A DNA stretch of 64,000 bases from NCBI RefSeq assembly GCF_035994945.1, contig NZ_CP108677.1, positions 4,650,001-4,714,000 on the forward strand, in the 5' to 3' direction. Position numbers and translations under genes: made by a program. Below the pieces are notes generated by a model. The model was given only the letters and a program-made list of their open reading frames with translations, ran no database searches and had not been told where the DNA came from. Below, piece by piece: positions 43,028 to 50,829 of this stretch; the first letter of the stretch is position 1, and every line of letters begins with the position of its first letter. The DNA comes from Streptomyces sp. NBC_01216. Lineage in GTDB: Bacteria > Actinomycetota > Actinomycetes > Streptomycetales > Streptomycetaceae.

Positions 43028-43084
43028 GCGCCGTCCTCGCCCTCGCCGGGCGGAGCACCGGCGCGGGTGCCGATAATGGAACGC

Positions 43085-43951
43085 GTGGCCAGGAACAAGC
43101 AGCGTGAACGGGCGGCAGCCGCCGTCGCCGTCGTCGAGACCGTCGACGGCGGGCTCGCGGAACTCATACCCGACCGGGAACGCCCCCGAGGCTGGACGCT
43201 GCTGATCGACGGCGCCCCCCAGTCCCACGTGGACCTCGACGACCCGGCGCATCTCTCCTTCGAGTACCAGCGGCGCCTGGGACACATCGCCGACCTCGCC
43301 GCCCCGCCCCACCGGCCGGTCCAGGCCGTGCACCTCGGCGGGGGAGCCTTCACCCTCGCCCGTTACATCGCGGCCACCCGGCCCCGCTCCACCCAGCAGA
43401 TCGTGGAGCTCGACGGGCCGCTGGTCCAGCTCGTCCGCAGGGAACTGCCCCTCGCGACGGGCGCCCGCATCCGGGTCCGTTCCACCGACGCGCGCGCCGG
43501 GCTCGCCAAGGCGCAGGACGGCTGGGCGGACCTGATCATCGCCGACGTGTTCAGCGGTGCCCGCACGCCCGCGCACCTGACCAGCGCGGAGTACCTCGGC
43601 GAGGTCCGCCGGGTGCTCAGGCCCGGCGGCCTCTACGCGGCGAACCTGGCCGACGGCCCTCCGCTGGCGCATCTGCGCGGCCAGGTCGCCACCGCCGCCT
43701 CCGTCTTCCCGGAACTGGCGCTGATCGCCGACCCGGCCGTGCTGCGGGGCCGCCGTTTCGGCAACGCCGTCCTGCTCGCCTCCGACGGGGTGCTGCCGGT
43801 CGCGGAGCTGACCCGCCGAGTGGCGACCGACCCGCACGCCGGGCGGGTCGAACACGGCCGGACGCTCGCCGACTTCACCGGGGGAGCGACGCCCGTCACC
43901 GACGCCGGCGCCAAGCCCTCACCGCTGCCGCCCGCCTCCGTCTTCCGCTGA
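43085..43951 (+). CDS. Spermidine-synthase-like Rossmann protein
   Basis: A 288-residue protein resembling fused or partial spermidine synthases. The SAM-type fold is visible: AVHLGGGAFTLARYI (glycine-rich loop), QIVELDGPLVQLV, STDARAGL, LIIADVFSGARTP and LRPGGLYAANLAD. The catalytic DxFD-type acid pair of true polyamine synthases appears as IADVFS, so activity is doubtful; many actinobacterial relatives are unassigned. The GTG at 43085 matches the common VARNKxR start of homologues. ATG 43076 is an alternative; neither has a good ribosome-binding site. Confidence 0.82.
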   Translation: MARNKQRERAAAAVAVVETVDGGLAELIPDRERPRGWTLLIDGAPQSHVDLDDPAHLSFEYQRRLGHIADLAAPPHRPVQAVHLGGGAFTLARYIAATRPRSTQQIVELDGPLVQLVRRELPLATGARIRVRSTDARAGLAKAQDGWADLIIADVFSGARTPAHLTSAEYLGEVRRVLRPGGLYAANLADGPPLAHLRGQVATAASVFPELALIADPAVLRGRRFGNAVLLASDGVLPVAELTRRVATDPHAGRVEHGRTLADFTGGATPVTDAGAKPSPLPPASVFR

Positions 43952-44015
43952 GAGGCCCCGGTCGCGCCGAGAGGGCCCGGTCGCGGGCCCACGGGGACGT
44001 GGCGCGCGGCGGCGA

Positions 44016-44597
44016 TCAGCGTTCGTCGATCTCCACACGCGGCGCGGTGTCGTGCCAGACACAGAACACCGACAGCTCGCGACCGTTCCGGGTGAACGTC
44101 ACCCGGATCCACGTCGGCTGCTTCCACACCTGCATCTGCCAGCCGGAGGCCGGGGTCGCCGACACGAGCTCCGCCGACGTCGTGCCGAGGTCGAACACCA
44201 CCCGGCCGCCGTCGACGGCGTAGCTCTTCACCCGGCCGCCGCTCCCCCCGTCGCCGTCCGGGTTCGGGCCGTTCCCGGCCGCCGGGGAGCCCGGCCGGTA
44301 CGCGGAGGCCGACGCGGGAGTGGAGGCCGCGGGGGAGGCCGTGGGCCCGGCGCTCCCGCCGGACGTGGCCGTCGGCGCGGCGGAGGAGGGCTTCGGCCGG
44401 CCGGTGGAGGAGGCCGTCTCCCCGCCGCCGCCGTCCGGGGCCTGGGAAGCCCCGGCCGGGATGGGCAGCGCGAGCGGCGGGTCGTAGACCGTCCCGGCCA
44501 GCACCGTGTGCACACCCCACCACGAGAGTGTGACCGCCGCGCCGGTGGCGAGCGACCACGCCACGGCGTGAACGAGTCCTCTTCGCATCCGGGCCAT
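44016..44597 (-). CDS. Membrane-anchored secreted protein beside the two-component system
   Basis: A 193-residue protein. A signal anchor (about residues 8-36), a short GTVYDPPLAL segment, and a long Ser/Pro/Ala/Gly-rich linker (about 50-120) lead to a C-terminal beta domain (about 122-193) with GRVVFDLGTTSAELVSA and WQMQVWKQPTWIRVTFTRN. It diverges from the response regulator gene by 100 bp. It may sense or respond to an extracytoplasmic signal for that system; this is inference. Confidence 0.7.
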   Translation of the reverse strand: MARMRRGLVHAVAWSLATGAAVTLSWWGVHTVLAGTVYDPPLALPIPAGASQAPDGGGGETASSTGRPKPSSAAPTATSGGSAGPTASPAASTPASASAYRPGSPAAGNGPNPDGDGGSGGRVKSYAVDGGRVVFDLGTTSAELVSATPASGWQMQVWKQPTWIRVTFTRNGRELSVFCVWHDTAPRVEIDER

Positions 44598-44696
44598 GGT
44601 GCACCACCGCGCGCGCCGGCGTCCCGTTGGGTGGACCTTCACCCGTCCCGGAGGGCACACCGTCCCACTTCCCCCGGATGGCGTACGGTGCGGCCC

Positions 44697-45398
44697 ATGG
44701 CAAGTGTGCTCGTGGTCGAGGACGACCAGTTCGTGCGCTCCGCCCTCATCCGGCATCTGACCGAGGCATCCCACACCGTACGGAGCGTCGGCACGGCCCT
44801 GGAGGCGTTGCGCGAGGTCGCCCATTTCCGTTTCGACGTGGTCATCCTCGACCTCGGACTCCCCGATCTGGACGGGTCCGAGGCGCTCAAGATGCTCCGT
44901 GGCATCACCGACGTCCCCGTGATCATCGCGACCGCGCGGGACGACGAGGCGGAGATCGTCCGGCTCCTCAACGACGGGGCCGACGACTACCTCACCAAGC
45001 CCTTCTCCGTGGAACACCTCTCGGCCCGGATGTCCGCCGTGCTCCGCCGCGCGCGGGCGTTCGCGGGCGAGGCGCCGCCTTCGCGGGTGATCCGGGTCGG
45101 CGGACTGTCGATCGATCCGCTGCGGCGCCAGGCGGAACTCGACGGGACCGCGCTGGACCTGACCCGCCGCGAGTTCGACCTGCTGGCCTTCCTCGCCGGC
45201 CGGCCCGGGGTGGTCGTACCGCGCAAGGAACTGCTCTCCGAGGTGTGGCAGCAGTCCTACGGGGACGACCAGACCATCGACGTGCATCTGTCGTGGCTCC
45301 GGCGGAAACTGGGCGAGACGGCGGCCCGCCCGCGCTATCTGCACACCCTGCGCGGGGTGGGTGTGAAACTGGAGCCGCCCCGGGAGACCACACCGTGA
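44697..45398 (+). CDS. OmpR-family response regulator
   Basis: A 233-residue DNA-binding response regulator. The receiver (about 4-115) has acidic VVEDDQ, phospho-acceptor Asp in VVILDLGLPDLDG, the Thr of IATARDD and the Lys of YLTKPF. The winged-helix effector (about 130-228) shows LTRREFDLLAFLAGRPG and DDQTIDVHLSWLRRKLG. It overlaps the downstream kinase gene by four bases (GTGA), so the pair is co-translated. Confidence 0.95.
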   Translation: MASVLVVEDDQFVRSALIRHLTEASHTVRSVGTALEALREVAHFRFDVVILDLGLPDLDGSEALKMLRGITDVPVIIATARDDEAEIVRLLNDGADDYLTKPFSVEHLSARMSAVLRRARAFAGEAPPSRVIRVGGLSIDPLRRQAELDGTALDLTRREFDLLAFLAGRPGVVVPRKELLSEVWQQSYGDDQTIDVHLSWLRRKLGETAARPRYLHTLRGVGVKLEPPRETTP

Positions 45399-46807
45399 GA
45401 TGGGCCCTCGTCAAGGTGTCGCTCGCCGTCACCGCCATGGTCGTCGTCGCCTTCGCCGTCCCCCTCGGACTCGTCGTCAAGGAGATGGCCCGCGACCGGG
45501 CCTTCTCCAACGCCGAGCGGCGCGCCGCCGGGCTCGCGCCCGTTCTCGCCATCACCACCGACCGCGGGGAACTGGACCGCGCCGTCGCCACCACCGAGGA
45601 CGGCGCCGCGGGGCGGATGGCCGTCCACGTCCCCGCCGCCGACGAACCGGGCGCCAAGCCCCTGGAGATCGGCACCCGCCGGGCCACCGTGGAGGACCTG
45701 CGCACGACCCGCGAGCTGGGACGCGCCACCATCCTCGAGGTGCCGGGCGGCTCCGTGCTGCTCCAGCCCACCGCGATCGGCTCGGGCCAGGTCGCGATCG
45801 TCGAACTCTTCGTCCCCGAAGGCGAGGTCAGCAACGGGGTGGCCACCGCCTGGCTGGTCCTGGCCGGGGTCGGCACCTGCCTGATCTTCGGCTCCGTCGC
45901 GGTCGCCGACCGGCTGGGCGTCCGGATGGTCCGGCCCGCGCAGCGACTCGCGCGGGCCGCCCACGACCTGGGGGAGGGGCGGCTCGGCGCGCGGGTACCC
46001 GAGGAGGGGCCGCCCGAGCTCAAGTCCGCGGCGGTCGCCTTCAACTCCATGGCCGACCAGGTCGTCCGGCTCCTCGCCAACGAGCGTGAACTGGCCGCCG
46101 ACCTGTCCCACCGGCTGCGGACCCCGCTCACGGTGCTCCGGCTCAACGCCGCCTCGCTCGGTTCCGGGCCGGCCGCCGAGCAGACCCGGGCCGCCGTCGA
46201 ACAGCTGGAGTGCGAGGTCGACACCATCATCCGTACGGCGCGGGAGGCCAAGCCGCAGACCCAGGCCACCGGTCCGGGCGCCGGCTGCGACGCCTCCGAC
46301 GTCGTACGGGAACGGATGGACTTCTGGTCGGCGCTCGCCGAGGACGAGGGCCGCAAGGTGCGGGTCGCCGGGGTCGACCGTCCCGTCCGCATCCCCGTGG
46401 CCCGTCCGGAACTGGTCGCGGCGCTGGACGCGCTGCTCGGCAACGTCTTCCGGCACACCCCCGAGGGCACCGCCTTCTCCGTCGACGTCCACAACGGCGA
46501 CGACGCCGTCATCGTCCTGGTCTCCGACGCCGGGCCGGGGATCGCCGACCCGGCCGCCGCCCTGACCCGCGGCAACAGCGGGCGGCGCGACGGGTCCACC
46601 GGCCTCGGGCTGGACATCGTGCGTCAGATGGCCGAGGCCACCGGTGGCGACGTCCGCATCGGCCACTCCGTGCTCGGCGGTACCGAGGTCCGGATCTGGA
46701 TCGGGCTCGACGGCCGCGGCACCGCCGAGGCCACAGGCCGGACCGGGCACCGGGTGGGGCGCCGCAAGCGCGGCGGCGGAGGCAGCCGACGGGCCGTCGA
46801 CGCCTGA
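45395..46807 (+). CDS. Sensor histidine kinase
   Basis: A 470-residue membrane kinase. A first helix (about 8-30), an extracytoplasmic domain (about 32-155), a second helix (about 160-182) and a HAMP segment (about 185-235) precede the H-box ELAADLSHRLRTPLTVLRL. The ATPase domain keeps the N box GNVFRHTPEG, the DAGPGIADP G1 box and GSTGLGLDIVRQMAE. It partners the overlapping OmpR-type regulator. Its TGA stop is the start of the longest inverted-repeat element copy. Confidence 0.94.
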   Translation: MRWALVKVSLAVTAMVVVAFAVPLGLVVKEMARDRAFSNAERRAAGLAPVLAITTDRGELDRAVATTEDGAAGRMAVHVPAADEPGAKPLEIGTRRATVEDLRTTRELGRATILEVPGGSVLLQPTAIGSGQVAIVELFVPEGEVSNGVATAWLVLAGVGTCLIFGSVAVADRLGVRMVRPAQRLARAAHDLGEGRLGARVPEEGPPELKSAAVAFNSMADQVVRLLANERELAADLSHRLRTPLTVLRLNAASLGSGPAAEQTRAAVEQLECEVDTIIRTAREAKPQTQATGPGAGCDASDVVRERMDFWSALAEDEGRKVRVAGVDRPVRIPVARPELVAALDALLGNVFRHTPEGTAFSVDVHNGDDAVIVLVSDAGPGIADPAAALTRGNSGRRDGSTGLGLDIVRQMAEATGGDVRIGHSVLGGTEVRIWIGLDGRGTAEATGRTGHRVGRRKRGGGGSRRAVDA

Positions 46808-46990
46808 GAGCCTCTCGGGTGGCCTTCGATCGACAGGCGGACGCGGTTTGGTGTGTGCGATCCCAAGGCGCCGGGATGCCACGGTAGCGGAGCTCGGAGC
46901 TACCGGGGCATGTCGGCAACGCCGGCAGCGCGCGTGCCAGGGCGTGACCGCCCGGCCAGAGGCCACCCGACAGGCTCCGAGAGGCTCTGA
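46805..46990. repeat. MITE-like inverted-repeat element, copy D (longest)
   Basis: A 186-bp element. The left end is TGAGAGCCTCTCGGGTGGCC. The right end, reversed, is TCGGAGCCTGTCGGGTGGCC followed by an extra GAGGCTCTGA. Its interior matches copy A read from the other end. No coding capacity is seen. It starts on the TGA stop of the histidine kinase gene. Confidence 0.8.
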
Positions 46991-47008
46991 ACCGCGACCT
47001 GCCCGGGG

Positions 47009-47068
47009 TCCCGAACCTTTGCTCGTCCCGATGGCTCCCTTAAGCGGAGCCTAAGAATCCCGAACCTT
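47009..47068 (+). promoter_or_regulatory. Direct repeats before the second chitinase gene
   Basis: TCCCGAACCTT occurs at 47009-47019 and 47058-47068; between them CTTA and TAAG form a short inverted pair. OmpR-type regulators bind such direct repeats, and one is encoded just upstream. No clear DasR box is visible here. Confidence 0.45.
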
Positions 47069-47151
47069 GGTCCTCACGTACGGATTTGTCCGTTCGCCGC
47101 TCGCTAGCGTGCTGCCGCACCCCACCCCCGGCACACAGAGGCAGGCACGCG

Positions 47152-48633
47152 ATGGGCACCAGCTCGCACCGGCGCAGGGCTACCGGCAGGACCAAGGCCA
47201 TCGGCGCGGTCGTCGCCGCCGCGGTGATCGGCGGCGCGGTCCTCGCGCTGACCGGCACCGCCCAGGCCGCGTCCGTCGGTGCCGCCTACACCAGGACCAG
47301 CTCCTGGGCGGGCGGCTACACCGGCCAGTACGTCGTCACCAACGACACCTCCACGGCGCAGAAGGACTGGACCCTGGAGTTCGACCTGCCGGCCGGGACG
47401 CGGATCGGCTCGCTGTGGAACGGCGACCACACCGTCTCCGGGCAGCACGTCACGGTCCGGCCCGCGAGCTGGAACAAGGAACTCGCCCCCGGCCAGTCCG
47501 TCACCGTCGGGTTCGTCACCTCGGCCACCGGAGAAGCCGGCGACCCCGCCGACTGCCTGATCAACAAGGCGACCTGCTCCGTGGGCGGTGCCACGCCGAC
47601 GCCGAGCGGCCGTCCCACCGACCAGCCCACCGCGACCGTCGCGCCGACCGCCACCGCGACCCCCACTCCGACCCGGACCGCCACCGCGAGCCCGACCGCC
47701 ACCCCCACCCCGACGGCGACCGCCACCGGCACCCCCGGCACCCCCGCGAAGTACGCGCCGTACGTCGACACCTCGCTCTACCCGGCGTACGACCTGCTGG
47801 ACACCGCCGACGCCACCGGCGTGAAGGAGTTCAACCTGGCCTTCATCACCTCCGGCGGCGCCTGCGCCCCGCTGTGGGGCGGCGTCACCGACCTGGCGAG
47901 CGACCGGGTCGCCTCCCAGATCGGCGCCCTGCGCGCCAAGGGCGGCGACGTCCGGGTCTCCTTCGGTGGCGCGGCCGGCCACGAACTGGCACTGAACTGC
48001 TCCTCCGCCGCGGACCTCGCCGCCGCCTACGGCAAGGTCATCGACCAGTACAAGCTCACCAAGGTCGACTTCGACATCGAGGGTGCGGCCCTGCCCGACA
48101 CCGCCGCGAACACCCGCCGCTCCCAGGCGATCGCCCGGCTCCAGAAGTCCCACCCGGGCCTGAGCGTCTCCTTCACCCTGCCGGTCATGCCCGAGGGACT
48201 GACCCAGCCGGGCGTGGACCTGCTCGCCGACGCCAAGAAGAACGGGGTCCGCACCGACGCCGTCAACATCATGGCGATGGACTACGGACCGGCCTACAGC
48301 GGTGACATGGGCCAGTACGCGATCCAGGCGGCGACCGCCACCCAGGCCCAGATCAAGGGTGTCCTCGGCCTCTCCGACGCCGCGGCGTGGAAGGCCGTCG
48401 CCGTCACGCCCATGATCGGCGTCAACGACGTCAGCACCGAGGTCTTCAAGGTCGAAGACGCCGCCCAGCTGGTCGACTTCGCCCGATCCAAGGGCATCGG
48501 CTGGCTGTCCATGTGGTCCTCGACCCGCGACAAGCAGTGCGCGGCCGGTGCGGTGAACCACGCGGACGCCACCTGCTCGTCGATCCTCCAGCAGCCGCTG
48601 GCCTTCACCAGGGCGTTCGCCGCCTACAAGTAG
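47152..48633 (+). CDS. GH18 chitinase with N-terminal CBM2-like module
   Basis: Secreted chitinase, 493 residues. A signal peptide (about 1-40, ending AQAAS) precedes a CBM2-type cellulose/chitin-binding module (about 42-145) with W-containing strands such as QYVVTNDTSTAQKDWTLEFDL. A Pro/Thr/Ala linker follows (about 150-198), then a GH18 domain (about 200-493). The catalytic motif is KVDFDIEGAAL, the shorter DxDIE form seen in the CBM2-linked subgroup. NIMAMDYGPAY and the terminal WLSMWSSTRD strand fit. It follows a two-component system and is flanked by direct repeats rather than DasR boxes, so control may differ from the 22-kb chitinase. Confidence 0.93.
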   Translation: MGTSSHRRRATGRTKAIGAVVAAAVIGGAVLALTGTAQAASVGAAYTRTSSWAGGYTGQYVVTNDTSTAQKDWTLEFDLPAGTRIGSLWNGDHTVSGQHVTVRPASWNKELAPGQSVTVGFVTSATGEAGDPADCLINKATCSVGGATPTPSGRPTDQPTATVAPTATATPTPTRTATASPTATPTPTATATGTPGTPAKYAPYVDTSLYPAYDLLDTADATGVKEFNLAFITSGGACAPLWGGVTDLASDRVASQIGALRAKGGDVRVSFGGAAGHELALNCSSAADLAAAYGKVIDQYKLTKVDFDIEGAALPDTAANTRRSQAIARLQKSHPGLSVSFTLPVMPEGLTQPGVDLLADAKKNGVRTDAVNIMAMDYGPAYSGDMGQYAIQAATATQAQIKGVLGLSDAAAWKAVAVTPMIGVNDVSTEVFKVEDAAQLVDFARSKGIGWLSMWSSTRDKQCAAGAVNHADATCSSILQQPLAFTRAFAAYK

Positions 48634-48652
48634 CCACCGCCTCCCCCACAGC

Positions 48653-48701
48653 GCGCGCTCCGGCCGGAGCCACCCCCCCACCCACTCCGGCCGGAGCGCG
48701 C
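48653..48701 (+). terminator. Strong chitinase terminator
   Basis: Perfect 17-bp arms GCGCGCTCCGGCCGGAG (48653-48669) and CTCCGGCCGGAGCGCGC (48685-48701) surround a 15-base loop. Confidence 0.9.
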
Positions 48702-49284
48702 ACCTCTGCCCGAGAGGCGATCCTGCCCGACGGGCCCGGCGGTGGGGGTCTCGCCTGGTCCCTTCCGGAGCGGATCGCCGCGCTCCGCGACGCCGGCCGG
48801 TCCGACGAAGCACCGGTGAGCGGACGTCCTGGAGTGGCTGTCAGACCTCCTTCCGGGCGGTGCTGTTGACCTTCTTCGGAGCCGAAGACGATCGACCTTC
48901 CACACGCCACCCACGAGTTCGGGCCCGCCATCGACGACTTCCGCCAGGCCCTGAGCTACCTGGGCGAGGCCGACTGGCCCGAAGCGGCGGCGTCCGCCCC
49001 AGGACTCGTGTACACGAACAGCCCGCGCCCAGACTGAGGAACATCGGCCATTCCGTAACGTCCGGTGGCCTGGGTCACCGGTATCCCACCCGTCTTCGGG
49101 GGTGTGGCTGAGGCGGGCGGTGGTGAGGCCGACCACGGAGGCGGTGTCGGGGTGGATCCGCTCGTGGGTGGCGGGGCAGCGGTCCTCCGGGGGCGTCAGC
49201 CCGCAGTGGCCCCCGGCGGACCCTCGCGGGGTGAGCCGGGCGGGCTCGGCCTGCTCACCCCAGGGGCTCTCGAGGGGCACGACG
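48702..49284. other. Gene-poor debris between chitinase and prophage
   Basis: I see no intact gene. Both strands have open frames with unusual composition, and a coding-like fragment lies at 48888-49037. The minus-strand frame through 49060-49300 has neither a credible start nor a family I recognise. Confidence 0.5.
48888..49037 (+). pseudogene. Coding-like fragment, family unknown
   Basis: Frame 3 reads TIDLPHATHEFGPAIDDF, ALSYLGEADWPEAAA and ends GLVYTNSPRPD before TGA. Codon use is Streptomyces-like, but there is no start or upstream continuation. It looks like the 3' end of a lost gene. Confidence 0.35.
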
Positions 49285-49316
49285 AAGGGCTGACCTGTTC
49301 TCACAGGCCAGCCCTT
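49285..49316 (-). terminator. Hairpin at the chromosome-prophage border
   Basis: AAGGGCTG-A-CCTGT pairs with ACAGG-C-CAGCCCTT around TCTC, with one mismatch. It resembles the terminators that follow the tRNA-Lys genes. Confidence 0.65.
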
Positions 49317-49317
49317 G

Positions 49318-49370
49318 ATCATTCAGGGTGAGTAACGGGACTCGAACCAGTTTTGTTACCCAGTTTTGAC
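49318..49370. other. Putative prophage attL region
   Basis: The minus strand contains GGTTCGAGTCCC, identical to a tRNA T-loop and stem half, with a tRNA-style terminator just beyond it on the chromosome side. CCAGTTTTG is directly repeated (49347-49355, 49360-49368), and GTAAC and GTTAC are inverted around the T-arm motif. I cannot name the tRNA, so the call is tentative. Confidence 0.45.
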
Positions 49371-49451
49371 CTGCGGAGATGCCGAAAACCCGGACATAAG
49401 GGTGTTGTTCGATGACGCTCGATGTCGCTCGGAGGGGCCGAATGCCCGCCG

Positions 49452-49469
49452 CTGTTCCCGCGGGAACAG
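49452..49469. promoter_or_regulatory. Perfect 18-bp palindrome, candidate prophage operator
   Basis: CTGTTCCCG joins CGGGAACAG without a spacer, and the half-site CGCGGGAAC repeats at 49471-49479. It lies in the otherwise empty 49371-49539 stretch, about 240 bp before the XRE gene. Confidence 0.55.
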
Positions 49470-49539
49470 GCGCGGGAACGGATGGCCGTACGGCAGGCGA
49501 GGTGAGTAGCCAAGCTCCCGACCGCGACACCAAACACGA

Positions 49540-49567
49540 CAGCGCCCCCGCGTCGGCGGGGGCGCTG
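49540..49567. terminator. Perfect stem-loop, likely terminator
   Basis: Arms CAGCGCCCCCGC and GCGGGGGCGCTG enclose a GTCG tetraloop. No gene ends immediately beside it, so direction is unclear. Confidence 0.6.
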
Positions 49568-49705
49568 CCTGACCGCTCTCGTTGCCTGGGGGGCAGGACG
49601 GGAGCGGCCGGTCTGGAACTCCGAATTCCGGAACGGGCCGGACTCTACCGGTGATGCGACCGTTTGGGTACTGACGCAAGATCGCCAGCCGCTCAGCGTT
49701 GACGA

Positions 49706-49945
49706 GTGCCAGCCCGACGAACCCCGCTCCCTGACGCTGTCCTGCGCCGTCGCACGGCCCTAGGTGCGCGCATCGTGGAGCTCCGCCGCACCGCCGGCCT
49801 CTCCCAGGACCAACTCGCCGACGCCATCGGCATGGAGCGCCGCAGCATCCAGCGGTACGAGGCAGGCACACGAGACCCGCGTTTCACCGACCTCGTCCAG
49901 ATCGCCGATGCCCTAGGTGTACCTCTCGCTGACCTGGTCAGGTAG
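49706..49945 (+). CDS. Small XRE-family DNA-binding protein of the prophage
   Basis: A 79-residue helix-turn-helix protein. RTALGARIVELRRTAGLSQDQLADAIGMERRSIQRYEAGTRDPRFTDLVQIADALGV-type sequence covers a complete Cro/CI-like HTH_XRE domain and nothing else. It is the only small repressor-like gene near this end of the prophage. The start is a GTG; a weak GACGAG precedes it. It may bind the palindrome about 240 bp upstream, but nothing in the sequence proves this. Confidence 0.85.
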   Translation: MPARRTPLPDAVLRRRTALGARIVELRRTAGLSQDQLADAIGMERRSIQRYEAGTRDPRFTDLVQIADALGVPLADLVR

Positions 49946-50009
49946 CCCCGATCGGGGGTAGCGGAACCTGTCCGTCCGTGCTCCGCCGTGAGCACGGACG
50001 GACAGGAGA

Positions 50010-50189
50010 TCAGGATGCACGTCGTAGGTGACGGGTCAGTGGCGAGTCGCCCACCGGTGGCCGGGGCCGCCCGCACGCCTCTCGCTCCCGATGCCAGTAC
50101 ACCGACGGCGCCGCACCACTGTCCGACACCGGTGTGATCTCCAGCGCCTCCCCCTCGATGGGGAGGCTGCAGTAGTCGCACGTCTTCAC
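50010..50189 (-). CDS. Small cysteine-containing protein, second of an overlapping pair
   Basis: A 59-residue protein beginning KTCDYCSLPIEGEA, a CxxC knuckle seen in short Streptomyces phage and mobile-element proteins, followed by WHREREACGRPRPP with another cysteine. Likely a zinc-ribbon-like fold. The GTG at 50189 lies in GTGA shared with the stop of the gene upstream, so translation is coupled. Function unknown. Confidence 0.7.
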   Translation of the reverse strand: MKTCDYCSLPIEGEALEITPVSDSGAAPSVYWHREREACGRPRPPVGDSPLTRHLRRAS

Positions 50190-50362
50190 CGGCCGGCCTC
50201 CGTCTTGTGGCACGAGCAGTCGCAGCGGTACACCAGGGCGATCTCGCCGTAGCTGGTCGTCACCGGACCCGGCTGGCAGTGGACGTGCCCGTACTCCAGG
50301 GTGCAGTACCCGGACACCCGCCTGTCTGTACGAGCCGCAGGCGGAGGGGTAGCGTGGCCCAT
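50186..50362 (-). CDS. Small cysteine-rich protein, first of an overlapping pair
   Basis: A 58-residue protein from ATG 50362. It begins MGHATPPPAARTDRRV and continues with CTLEYGHVHCQPG and YRCDCSCHKTEAGR, giving five cysteines and several histidines that suggest metal binding. GGGAGG lies seven bases before the ATG, the best ribosome-binding site in this area. Its stop overlaps the GTG of the next small gene by four bases. Confidence 0.7.
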   Translation of the reverse strand: MGHATPPPAARTDRRVSGYCTLEYGHVHCQPGPVTTSYGEIALVYRCDCSCHKTEAGR

Positions 50363-50466
50363 GACGAGACCTCCCGAGGGTTCGTCCGCACCCCCGGACC
50401 GGTCGCACGGTCGCGGGGGTCTGTCGTACCCATCACAGTAGCCGGAGTGGGATGTGTGGACTAGCC

Positions 50467-50519
50467 GGTCAAGGTGGTCAAGGTCGTCCTTGCTCGTCTA
50501 GTGGTCCCAGTCCACCTAG
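50467..50519. promoter_or_regulatory. Repeats in the divergent promoter before the GntR gene
   Basis: GGTCAAGGT is repeated in tandem (50467-50484). Closer to the gene, CTAGTGG and CCACCTAG form an imperfect inverted repeat (50498-50519) ending just before the GntR start. Both may be operators. Confidence 0.5.
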
Positions 50520-50528
50520 CGTCGCGGC

Positions 50529-50771
50529 ATGGATTGGCAGCCCAATATCCCCAGGTGGCGGCAGGTGTACGCGCTGATCGAAGAGCGGATCGACGACGGC
50601 GTGTACCCGCCGGGGACGCGCCTGCCTTCGGCGGTGGACTTGATCGAGGAGACGGGGATCAGTCTGCCGACGGCGAAGCGCGTCCTGAAGGAGCTGCGGG
50701 ATGCGGGGCTGGCGTATATGGAGCCGGGCATCGGGACTTTCGTGGCCCGGCTGCCGGAGCCACCCGACTGA
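50529..50771 (+). CDS. Small GntR-type winged-helix protein
   Basis: An 80-residue protein that is only the DNA-binding domain. PRWRQVYALIEERIDDGVYPPGTRLPSAVDLIEETG leads into the recognition helix ISLPTAKRVLKELRDAGLAYMEPG and the wing GTFVARL. There is no effector domain. Such stand-alone GntR domains are common in Streptomyces phages and integrative elements. It is transcribed toward the lysis genes and ends at a shared terminator. Confidence 0.9.
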   Translation: MDWQPNIPRWRQVYALIEERIDDGVYPPGTRLPSAVDLIEETGISLPTAKRVLKELRDAGLAYMEPGIGTFVARLPEPPD

Positions 50772-50785
50772 CCCCGGACATGACG

Positions 50786-50829
50786 AAACCGCCCCCTGCC
50801 CGGCCCGAAGGCCAGACAGGGGGCAGTTT
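50786..50829. terminator. Bidirectional terminator between GntR gene and lysis genes
   Basis: AAACCGCCCCCTG (50786-50798) pairs with CAGGGGGCAGTTT (50817-50829) with one mismatch; a second small stem GGCC-GAA-GGCC lies in the loop. It ends the minus-strand late transcript. Confidence 0.8.

Noticed and set aside
44627..45394. Long open frame upstream of the histidine kinase
   Set aside because: It is the out-of-frame shadow of the response regulator; the kinase starts at the GTG overlapping the regulator stop.
48624..49322. Minus-strand open frame of 232 codons between chitinase and prophage
   Set aside because: It crosses the strong terminator at 48653-48701, has Trp/Arg-rich composition unlike real genes here, and shows no recognisable domain.
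49412..49654. Small plus-strand open frame after the attL region
   Set aside because: It runs through a perfect palindrome and a terminator hairpin and has no ribosome-binding site.
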